Of a DNA stretch of 64,000 nt, positions 36,020 to 46,500 are shown in pieces; the stretch's first letter is position 1; each line of letters starts with the position of its first letter. The position numbers were made by a program, and so were the translations under genes. The notes under the pieces were generated by a model. The model saw nothing but the letters and a program-made list of their open reading frames with translations, made no database searches and had not been told where the DNA came from. The DNA is taken from NCBI GenBank assembly GCA_019915135.1, contig JAHLMK010000015.1:1-64000 (forward strand), given 5' to 3'. Origin of the DNA: Strobilurus pachycystidiatus (Eukaryota > Basidiomycota > Agaricomycetes > Agaricales > Physalacriaceae).

Positions 36020-37010
36020 TCACGGAAACGGAAATGGTCCAGTGTCCAGGGTGAGCGTCGAGCATGCCTCTCCGAGAGCAACACTGCCCCAGATACGCGC
36101 GTCGCCGGTGTCCTTCATCGCGATTTTCGTTTGTAGAAGATCCTCGTTGACAATGAGGCCAGCCCTACCATCATCGAGTTCGATCTTGCGGTGGGGTTTT
36201 CTAGAAGCAAGGATCTTGGGGCTGAGGGCAGACACATGAAATCAGAAAAGGGTTTGCACGGGGAAACGCACACAGGCGATGACGATATGAACATCACTAT
36301 CGAGTTCATTCACGACGACAACACTGGCCACGGCGGCGAGCGACTGATTGCACTGTGAGTCAGAGATGGATAGGGAATGGTAAGCAGTCGACGCCCCGAC
36401 GACCGGGGACTTCTGATGCAAGATTCTACGGTCTACGAGGTACACCGACTTGATGCCCCCAAGAACGACGTCATCGAAGGCAAAGGCGTTCATTCTGTCG
36501 CTATAATGTTAACGACCTCGATTCGTGATCTACGCGTTGACATCATACACAGCTTCCTTCAAACAATGAGAAGGGCGAGGTCGAAAAGGGGGAAAGACTC
36601 ACGACGTACTAACAAAGTAAGTACATAGAACATGAATCGTGTATGTATATACCAGCGAGAGAACTGCATCTATGCGCAGCCCATAAGCCAAGACCGGCAA
36701 GACCGTCGTCGGAGAGAAGCAAATACGCGTCGTGAGCTGCGCAATATGGAGGTTCAGATACGCCGTTGACGCGTCCATACCCCCTCCAAGACTAGTCTCG
36801 CCTGAACGAAGCGATTGATATGAAAAACAGGCGTGTAGGTGGAAGGCGGGTGTCTTGCCGAGGGAAGAGCAACACGGAGACGGACTTCGCCGAGAGAAAC
36901 GGGCATAGAGACGGAGAATACACCGAGAAATGAGTATGATGATGCTGTTCGTAGTCGACAAATCCACGGCAGTTTAGATGTAGGGAGGTGCGACGGGGAC
37001 AACACTGCAG
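36020..37010 (-). pseudogene. Unidentified spliced gene or relic, minus strand
   Basis: Several adjacent minus-strand frames read like protein: near 36754-37005 (MPVSLGEVRLRVALPSA), 36640-36800 (GGGMDASTAYLNLHIAQL), 36300-36500 (MNAFAFDDVVLGGIKSVYLV, GASTAYHSLSIS) and 36020-36200 (KIELDDGRAGLIVNED, DTGDARIWGSVALGE), the last ending with a stop at 36020-36022. Plausible introns lie between them (donor GTGAGTCTTTCC near 36600, acceptor ATTATAG near 36503; donor GTGCGTTTCCCC with acceptor CCCTCAG near 36221-36270), but I could not close one consistent frame. DASTAYLNLHIA and GASTAYHSLSIS look like a repeated module. I recognise no family. Confidence 0.3.
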
Positions 37011-38320
37011 CCGCGTCTTGTATTCATAGACAGGATCTAGAGCGATAACAAATATCAGACATCGGAATAGTGGCGCGGCCGAATGAACACGTGGTATATC
37101 AAGTATCAAGAGCTCACCTACACTTCCGGGCCAAGTAAGCCTGCAGAGATGTGCTTTTCGTCCTCGACTTTGCATCCGTCATCGTTTCACTTGGAGATAC
37201 GCTGCCTTGTCGCCGGGCGCCAGTGCCACATCATGTAGCTCGGTGCAACCTCATCCGATGGGTAGAGCGGCCGTCAGCGGCATGTTGAAGGGATTCGTCG
37301 AACAGGTCCTTGAACGTTAGAAAGAAAGAGCATTCGCCTTGTGTAATATGCCTGACGCGTCTAATCGCCGCCGGCACGGCCGTTACCGCGCCCATTCGTG
37401 CCTTTGTTTCCTCCCTCCACCGTCGTACTTTTTCATCTGCCAACCCCTGCCGTCTAAACTTCCCTATCTGGAGACTCTTTGCATTTATTCCAGAGCCACC
37501 CCATCTACGCGGACTTTCTCATCGAGGCTGACCTTTTCCTCACGGCTGACTTCCCTGGCTACCGCGTCCAAAGTTGAGTGCTGTCCTTCGTTATCGGTCA
37601 TATTTGCTTCGTTGCTCGCGCGTCCGGCTATTGTCACTCACATATCTGCTTTTTATTGACGTGTCAAATTGTAGGGCCTTCGAGCATAAAATCTTACATA
37701 GATGTCAGCTCTATCCCGCGCCGCCGGCAGGATGCTAAAGAGCTTCGGGCATTGAGAATTCAGCGCATCAACCAGCGCGCCGGCGCGATTGACGATTGAG
37801 AAGGGTGCCTGCCCCGCGAGGGTATCCATGTCTGACAGTCTCTGTGCATGTATCTGTGATTATGCTACATCTTGGTCTTCATTTTGGCTTCCCTCAGAAG
37901 GCCATCAGCGGCGCATAAATATCAACATAAATCGGCCTTCCATTTTTTCTATCTCACCTGTGAAGACAGCATTTGCCTATGTGCAACCTCAGAGCTATGG
38001 GTGAGGAAGATTTAGCCCAGCGCGCCACTGCGCGTCGCTGAAGGCACTTCAGGACGCCGCAAGTGTATATGGTCGAGCGCTCAGCGAACGCCAAACGGTC
38101 GTCTCTAAAAAGTTAGGATTAGCGCGAAAGAAAGGTATCGCTGCCATAAAGTAATTTTTCCTACTAAGCAGCACAACACAATCGAACAGAAGGCCTTCAG
38201 CTGCAAAGTCAAGACGGGTGTATGTTCGACGTACATTCACGTGACCGAGAGTTCAACCAAGATGTACGTAATCTGAGTCTCATCTCCTGATCCCGACGCC
38301 CATTGCCAGTCAATGCGATC
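37011..38320. other. Spacer upstream of the kinase-like gene
   Basis: No gene recognised. A pyrimidine-rich stretch at 37395-37545 is promoter-like in composition but has no assignable gene. The last few hundred bases should hold the promoter of the kinase-like gene; I see no clear TATA box. Confidence 0.3.
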
Positions 38321-40537
38321 ATGGCGCCATTGCCGCGCGCCCACGACGCAGTCTCCCCGGCCTCCCTGACTAGTTCCGAGTCAGATGTCCGCCCCGCCGC
38401 GCGGCGCGCGCCTGACGGCGAAAGCGATCGCAAGGTGGTTCTGGCACCCGAGGAACTGGTGGACAAGATTCTCGCATTCTCGCCCCTCCCGATAAACCCA
38501 ATCGATGGACAAGATCCCATTCGTCCCCAACATTCTCCAGTTGCATCCTTTGATATGCACATACACGAACGGCTGTTGCTACAACGCGTGGCGCCCTTGC
38601 CGTCTCTTCTGGCGAATTTATCCCGCCTAGCTGACACTAGATTGACGCAGTTTTACGCTGCGAGGCATATGTTTGATGACGACGATCTCTTCGATACAAA
38701 AAATCCTGCGAGGCCCTACGCTACAGATAACGCAAAACTGGTTCAAACTCGTCGGGACTACTATCTAACATCACTCATACATCTCGCCTCCGTTCTGGCT
38801 TTTCATCCAGATCATGTACTCCTTCCTTTCCTGTCGTGCGCCCGGGATTTGACATCACGGAGCGAGACTGAGTTCTACTCTCAGACCATGGTTCTCTCCA
38901 TGCGTAGCTTTCACGGCGACAACGACATCGATGTTCTACCGGATAATGTTCAGACGACGGTCAAGGCTATGCTTCGTCACACCTCTCAACTGGTTCTTTG
39001 GGAAACCTTCGCACCGTCGGCTGATGGTCTCCTCGACGGGATGGCTGGGTTTACCGGTCGTTCTTTTCCATGGAAGCTGTGCTCGACAGCGGGACACCAG
39101 CGTACCATCGCCGATAAGAGGGTCGTTGACGCTCCTGGAAAAATCTGGGGTTTTCCGCGGGCCAAGGCTACCAAGCCGTCTGTGTTTATGAGCATGTACG
39201 ACCTTGGTGGGGAGAGTCGCTTCCGTAGGAGTGGGAGAAGCCGTCCCGGACCCGCCGTGAGGAAGAAGACGAAGGCGATATTGTGGCCCCCAATTTCTGA
39301 GATCGTATTCGCGGATTATATGGCCGACCCAGCGGACTTCCTCACTCGAGTAAGCATTCGTAATTTTTTCGATGGTGGCACTGGATACTCATCGCCACAA
39401 GGCTTGGGCGCGTGCAGTGCAATATGACGCTACCGTGATTGTTTTCGATACGGGAAGTCGACTTCGTATTGGTATTCGCCATCGAGGGACTCAGACACTG
39501 TACCTTTCGGATATCATCATCCTTCCTTGTTCCTCGCCGTTATTTGGGAAGTTTATGCTAGGTCTTCTTCTGGCGGCAATCGAAGATGCGAGTCATAGGG
39601 CACAATTGATGGACACCGAATCGCAAGCGAGTCGAAAGCGCGCAGCGCCTCTTCTACAGGCCTCCACACGGTCCAGGCAACGGCTGAATGACGCAGGTGC
39701 GGCCAAAGAAAGGGGCGATACTTCGGTTTCTCTGGCGGTGAGTCACTCCCCATCTACACGTTATCATTGGATCGACTCACATCTTCAGGTGGCATTTGAT
39801 CTTGCCAACAAGCGCCCCATTGCCCTTCTGTATCTTGAGTTTGACCATTACCTGTCTCCTTCGCCTCTCCTGCTCATTCGAAATACGCGCTCCAAGCGGT
39901 TGAAGGAATCATATCTCCTCAGTGACTCTATCTCACTCCGTCTCTCGGCCAAGATAGGCGATGGCGCGACGGGGGATGTCTTCCGCGCTGTTCTCGAGCT
40001 ACCGGCCTCATCTGGTGGCATCACGCGATCGGCGGAGCGGGTAGTCGTGAAAATCTCCGCCAAGGCGCAGGATGCTCTCCGAAACGAGTACGCCATGTAT
40101 TGTCATCTTGCCGCCCAAAAATCAGCGATACAAGGTATACCTTTGTGTCTAGGACTCTTTGAGAGTCGGGAATCGCCTCATCTTGTCCTTGTGCTAAGTG
40201 ATTGCGGTGAGCCACTAGGGCTTATGCGCGAGCGTAACGATATGCTGTCAGAGCTCTCAGAAAACGAAATGTGCGTGTCTTCCAATGACTCATTTCAATC
40301 ATTCACTGACGGGGCTGTAGCTCGCTCTATCTCAACATTGTCGACAGGGTGCATGCTGCTGGCGTTCTGCACGGCGATATTCGCGCGTGGAATCTCCTAC
40401 TCGACAGTTCTCGGCAACCGACGCTGATTGATTTTGACCGAGCCAAGTTGACGGACAACGAAGACGCTTTGAGAAGGGAAAGACGTATTCTCGAGAGGAT
40501 TTTGAATGGATTTAATTCCGATTCTGATAGTGATTGA
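38321..40537 (+). CDS. Fungal-type kinase-like protein (FunK1-like, HGDIR type)
   Basis: Four exons: 38321-39349, 39402-39737, 39789-40270 and 40321-40537. The introns are 50-52 bp with GTAAGC, GTGAGT and GTGCGT donors, and all junctions keep frame, giving 687 residues. ATG 38321 is the first ATG in the frame. Residues 1-455 form a fungal-specific N-terminal region (APEELVDKIL near the start; WARAVQYDATVIVFDTGS at 345). The kinase fold follows: glycine-rich loop IGDGATGDV (511-519), VVVKIS with Lys543, Glu555 in NEY, hinge LSDCGEP (591-597), catalytic loop HGDIRAWN (Asp635, Asn640) and IDFDRA (Asp653, replacing DFG). Only 31 residues follow, so the activation segment and lower C-lobe are missing, as in minimal kinases such as Bud32. 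The tail is acidic (SDSDSD). It resembles the FunK1-like kinases expanded in agaricomycetes; exact family and substrate are unknown. It ends 12 bp from the convergent paralogue. Confidence 0.85.
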
Positions 40538-40549
40538 TAATGACATGTA

Positions 40550-43049
40550 TTACTTTTGCCATTCATGCTTGTCTAGCAGATCGGCATCTTCTAGACTTTT
40601 GTAGTCCATGCTCACCCGAGAGTCGACTTTGTCGATCTTGGCCTTCTTCTTCTTCCTATCCTCAATCAAACCAGCGAGTCTTGAGTCCTTGATGAACGGT
40701 GAGCATGAATTTTTCTCGTGTCATGAATGACTTTGTACCGGGTTTTTGAGTCTCTGAAGAAGTCGGATACTTCTTTGCACAGCCCGCAGCTCATCCCTAA
40801 GACGCTGCATTCTATTGGCATTGAAGCAGTGGCCCGACTCCCAGTTTGTGATGTACACGCGCCATTCCTCGTTCCTCACAATGTGCACGTTACAACGATT
40901 GATCATCTGGTTTACAAACCCGGCCTTGTGCAGTCCTCTGACAGCCCTTGTTGCTGCGGTCCTGAAATTGAAGTAAGGTCAATTCGTTGCCACGACAAGC
41001 CCATGGCGGCCAGGCTAACCGTATTCCTGGCGGTGTCGAATTCGGAAACTTCTGGCTCAATGGTGCTCCGACCACAGCCTCGACAAAGACCGATACCGGT
41101 CGCCCAACAACATCATGGCCAGAGAAAAGACCATAGCTGCTTCTGATCCCCAGAAGCTTGGCCGATTTCATGGTGATATGCGTCCGATAGTGCAGTCTCG
41201 CGCCACGCGCACCGGTGGGAAGGATACCTATCTTCATCAGTATACCACCCAGGTAAACTCCTCTATTCTTCTCGTAGACGAGGCACTCGACATCCCATAA
41301 GCAAGAAGTCTGCTTGCGCTCTCTGGTTAGAGATACTTCCAGTCTGCCAGCGCGGTTTGTCGAGGGATGCTCCAGCTCCGACATCAGAGGGTCCGCACGG
41401 ATAACGATACTGCGCTTTGTGTATCCTAGCACCGGGATAGTGACAGGCCAAATCAGATGCAATGACTTGGCCTCTGAAAGCTTCCGCAAAATATCTTTCT
41501 ATTGACAAGCCAACGTCAGCTACTAGCGAGATACATCGAATGGCAGAGACTCACCCGGCCGTTCCTGATTTTCCTGGTCTCCTGCTCGCGGAGCTTGATT
41601 GCTGCGGGCGACATATTTTTTAGAATCTCCTTGGGATACTGGCCATAGTGGCGAATGTATCGATCCAAGAGGACTAGTCTTTGGTTTTTCTTGGCCCTTC
41701 GATATGCATCGCAAAGCACGTAAATGTAGAGTCCTGTGTGAATTTTGAGATACTCCTCGGATCCTTGGCCACCCGCTGTGACAACGGGTGACACGTAGAG
41801 CCGACGATTGTCTCGGTCGCGAAGTCCAATAACTTCGCTATTGCCAGAGTTGATGACGCAGCCTGTGGTGTCGAATTTGACCATTTCTGCCCAGGACTAA
41901 GATTGAGGGGTGGTTGGTTTGAGAACATCGTTTATGCAATGACAGCACTCACTTGCTGCGTAATCTTGGTCGATTTGGACGTAGGGGGGCGGCAACCAAT
42001 CAAAATCTCTCCCGTTCCAGCAGATTCATCGCACGGCTCGTCCTCCCAATCCTCTTCGGCGTCCGATCTTTCACATGCGCTGTCAATGAAGATTGCGCAC
42101 TCTTTCCCCGCGTCTGTTTTACGACAAAGAAGACCGCTGTCATATCCCGTTTTTGCGCCAGTAGTCACGAAGTCCATGGGATCGTCGTCGCGTCTACATC
42201 CTTGAGCCCCACAGTCCATGTGAACTGGGCAAGAAGTCCACCGGAAGCTTCCGGTTCTCCCGTTGCTGGACAATCGCTCCATCGTGCTTCTGTCTCCTGC
42301 CTTCAGACTCTTGAACTCGTAGGTGATGAGGTTCCCCAAGTCTGTGGATTTGATGGTCTCCAGCTGCTTGCTCAGGTCCTCCGGTAGGTAGCCACGCTCA
42401 GCCTCCTCTTCGAGTCGTAGATATGCATCAGCATTCGCACACCCTTTGTCGTCCTTTACCATGGTGAGGAATTGATCGGCACCGCCACCGTATAAGGTGC
42501 AAGCCATACCGGAGATGATTGGAAACACATGTTCCATGTAGAGGCGTTCGATGTCTTCCTCATTCTTCACCGTCCAGTTTGCCTTCGATTTGCAATTCCT
42601 TGCCCACGCTTCCGAGAGGCGGTGCAGCTCCTTCTCACCATCGCTTCCGAGAGAAAGGCGATAGCTATCCGCAATCGCTTTAAGTTGCTCTAGCATGTCG
42701 GGTAGCAGGACGACCTCGTCACAGAGTAGCTCGGGATGCATATGCAGATCGAAGTTGCGGGGTTCGCGCGTCTTTCGACTTGTCGTGTGGTCATGGGTTG
42801 GGATGAAGCCAGGTAGGGAAGATGCAAAGAGGCGATCAATATACTCGTCTATGACAATCATTCAGAAGGTTGTGTCTTCCAACAGTACAGTAAGCGTAAC
42901 TTACCATCCTCCAAGCCGCGTTCATGTATGTATGGCGGCGCTCTCGGAACTGTCTGGACCGGTGTTTTCTTAGGCTTAGAGCCTAGCAGTGTTCCCCTTG
43001 GTGGTATTGCGATGGCGCGAGCTTTCTTCCTAGAGTGTCCGACAACCAT
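40550..43049 (-). CDS. Kinase-fold paralogue lacking catalytic motifs (probable pseudokinase)
   Basis: Six exons on the minus strand: 43049-42905, 42848-41953, 41896-41555, 41498-41020, 40961-40739 and 40687-40550. The introns are 51-58 bp and all joins keep frame, giving 740 residues; the last intron has a weak GTACAA donor. It is paralogous to the adjacent kinase-like gene: SWAEMVKFDTTGCVINSGNS at 348 aligns with WARAVQYDATVIVFDTGS, followed in both by IG(L/I)R and LY(V/L)S. The equivalent of HGDIRAWN is NQMINRCN (638-645), so the catalytic Asp is Met640 while the Asn is kept; IDFD is ITNW (658-661), removing the metal-binding Asp. No glycine-rich loop is evident. A Lys-rich C-terminus (RKKKKAKIDK) follows. 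Long intact frames and good introns argue for a functional protein. Catalytic death is inferred from the motifs; a scaffold or regulatory role is a guess. Confidence 0.82.
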
Positions 43050-46000
43050 TACGGCAGCGCGTGCTGTATGGCAGAAGAAGGCGACGTTGGGAAAAGGGAT
43101 AGAGTGATCCGCGTGCTGGTCCGCTTAAAAAGCTGGTCGATGACTGGCCTTCCTGACTCCTGAGGACAAAAGACACTGATAGAGAACAATGTCGCCAGGA
43201 TGACTTTGAGGTGGTCTTATCTCGATGAACGGTTACATCTCTGCTTTTACCTGCGTGAAGCCCATCTATCGTGGCACCCAAAAACGAACAAGAGACATAA
43301 ACAGACTCTGAGTTCCTGTACTCACGACAAGGCAAAGGTGAAAACGTTTCCGGCTATTGTCTTCGCGATGCGCGTCGACGTCGGTGCCTTACTATGTACT
43401 TGGTGAAGGAAGTTCCGAAATGGAACAAGAGCGATGGTCGTTGGGAATCTAGTCTTGGCAAACTTAGGACCACCCTTTTTCCTTGTTCCGGTTCAAGCGC
43501 AAAAGCCTGTCCCAATTGTCATTATCGTATTGTCTGAAACAGTGGCGACACCGCAGTCTGACGTCGAACAGACTCCCAGGTGGAAAATGTAACCGACGAT
43601 TTATAATTTCTACACCGAGGTTCGGGCACCGTAAGAATACGAGATTCAAATTCGCAAAAGGTCAAACGTTCGAGGCGAAGTTACAACGCATACAGTAGTG
43701 AGATCATCAAATCTCGCCTCAGTCAAAAGAAGTACGTCGTTCATAGTGTGTGGCGCACAGGCGTCAGATGCTTGTCCGTCGATAAGCGTCACGCATGCAA
43801 TAGAGCACGCTGGGGGCGCAGTTTCATCACCCAGCCAACGAATCGTACTAAGCCGCACGATTTGGCCCCAGCATGAGGCGTCAGAAACGCCTCCGGACCA
43901 TCCATCAGAATGAACGGGCAACCTTCGGCGCGAGACAGGGTCCAAAAAGAAAATGGACGATAAGAGACCCCATACGGTGGCGGGAATGAGATCGAAAGCG
44001 GGTGAGTGAGAGTAATGGGGACGTGGACGTCGATGTGGAACATGGCCGGATGTGGAACAGGAATGTTCTGGTGGGGATGGTGGGCGAGAATGACGGCGCG
44101 CAATAATGGGCTGGGCAGTGCAGTGCAACCAGCAAGCAAGCGGTTTCAGGATGCGGCCAAGAGAGCTACGAGTGAAACGAAGTGCTGCCAGGGAGTTCGT
44201 TTTTTTGAAGGGGTTCGAAAAGATCCGTTGCGCCGAGGGAAAACGGGGAGGAAGTCGAGACCAATACACGGAGAAATCGTCAGATAGTGGAGTCAGGAGC
44301 GGAGGGCTATGCAGCGATACCAATAGAACGCCCTACGACGGCAGCGTTCCCTGCCAAATGTATATCTACGCAAAGTGTCAACTATGCCATGTCCGAAGCA
44401 GGTGAAGAGGGGTGAGAAAATGTCGAAAGACAGCTCAGGCGCCATCGCTGCAATGAACGGGCACGACAATACACGAGGGTACCGTGTTTGTCGGCAGCCT
44501 CGGTTTGGGTGCCAACCAAAACGGCTGCGGCGGCGCCTCAGTTCACCCTGCGATATACACCAGCAAAGAGAGCAAGTGACGACTCACCGCAGTTACAGGT
44601 CCTAGCACCCACACCGTCTGCAGATTATCGCATCCTGTCTTTAAGTTTCTCGCCTGTCCAAACGTGTATAGTCATCGCTTCGCCATGTTCGTTCCGACAG
44701 TTGATAGCTGGTCCAAGCATTCCATCATAGTCGGGGAGCAGCATTTCATGCGCATGTTGGCCGTGGCTTGATTCGTACAACAGTTGTGATAGCCATGGAC
44801 GTCTGGAAGAAAGGCGCGTTCATTATGTAATGTTGATGTTGCCTGTAATTGCCGACGTCCCGGCTGTTTCCTTTTCTCGGCCACTTAAAGAAGACATTCT
44901 GTCCAGTGAACGCTCTTGCCGGCCAATCTTTCTCGGTCTCTCGCCGGTTTCCCCACGTTCTGGTCTTCCTGTGCTTCGTGTCCCTGTCACCAACTTATTG
45001 TCATATAACGGCACTGGGTTCGTGTTCCGCTCCCTCTTGGTCTCGCTATATATCAAGGGCTATTCCAATGGTCTAGAGATTTATCCGTCGCTTGCTGCTG
45101 GCTGTCTCATCATCTCTTGTCAGCAGGAGAGCCCTGTTCTAAATCCCGATCCGAAGGTACGTTGCTGTGACGGCCGAATCTAGGACATCCCAATTCTGCT
45201 GACTCGAGACGCTAGCGACAACTTTGTCGCAGCCCAGACATTGTTCTCGAAGTTGCAATCGTACTCGTAGGCTCGCTTTGCTTTCTCCACGATGGCTATG
45301 ACACTCCTCTCCACATCCAATATCAGGACCTACCCCGGCGGTCCCTGCCAACAGTTACCTACGTCGGAAACGTGTCGGCGAATGCAAAGAGCGCGAAGCT
45401 TGAAAATTAGACGTGCACAGATACATGATCTGGGTCGTGGTCTGAAAACAATTCATGGCGTGTTGCCCTTCTCCATCTATCCTCGCGCTCCTAGCTCTGT
45501 CACCTTCAGCGGGCTATGAGACCCAACTCGGAGACGTCGCTAAAAGAAGTTCCATCGGTAGTAAGTCGAACAGCACCTTCGTTCGACAAATTTCACTGAC
45601 AGAGATGCTCTTGCTGAACTCACACCGTGTAATCAGGCAACTGGCCCGATAGCTGATGAAAAAGAATAACCCATAACGGAAAGCATTCCGGGCCAAGCCT
45701 GCGGTAGTTACTAGTAAGTGTTCTGATGTGTGGAAGAAGGGACTGCTTGCGATCACTGACACAGAGCACGAAACACCTTCGCACGCCGCTATGAGTGGAC
45801 CCAGATCAGTGCAGTGCAAGCGGCATCGTGATTGTGATCGGTCGGAATGTCAACAACAGATGGCGTCAGTCGGTGGCGCCACCATGTGATACAGTACGTT
45901 GGAACTTGGCGCATGTACGAGCAGGCGTTGATCTAAGCGTGAATCCATGCACACCGTGATATAGAGCAAAGCAGGGTCCCATTAGTGTATCCTGTCAGGT

Positions 46001-46500
46001 TTCGCATGTAATGCTGATGCTCAAACTGCTGCATGATTGCGTCCTTGTCTCACGTCTACATAATTATCTTTGCCCTATGTCAGGAAGCGTTGGGGAGCCG
46101 ACGTAGATATGAAACTCCATCGTGCTTGCGACAGCCGTCGTATGTGGGAGATATGGTCCCTTCAGCTTTGCAGTGGTCAGGGCAGTGGCATTCCTTGAAA
46201 TTCTGGGCTGTACAGTTCTTACTCGGAGTCCCTAGCCGATCCCGCATACTCGGCGTTCGTACTGCCTGTTGAGCAGTCCAAAGCACTCCGATTGCCAAAG
46301 CCTCACCATGCTATCTCTCAGGAGACGCACCAGCTCCCGCGCGTGGCGAGTCTCAGCTTGGGGCGAAAAAACAAGCCTGAAGCTTTATTGTACCCCTAAT
46401 ATCACTATAAATTGCATGTACTTAGTTGGGCAAGATCCTCCGCCTGCCATTTCATTCCGTATTGCAGACGCTGAACCCTATTAAGTTACTCTTCGCATCG
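43050..46500. other. Gene-poor stretch 1
   Basis: No gene recognised. The longest frame is minus 43646-44323 (225 codons, Ser/Pro/Arg-rich); the competing minus frame 43789-44139 looks equally protein-like (HPAMFHIDVHVPITL), so neither is trusted. A plus frame at 44830-45183 has hydrophobic patches but no motif. The first few hundred bases should include the promoter of the divergently placed pseudokinase gene. Confidence 0.3.

Noticed and set aside
43646..44323. 225-codon minus-strand frame as a gene
   Set aside because: Another overlapping frame on the same strand is equally plausible; neither shows a domain or splice support.
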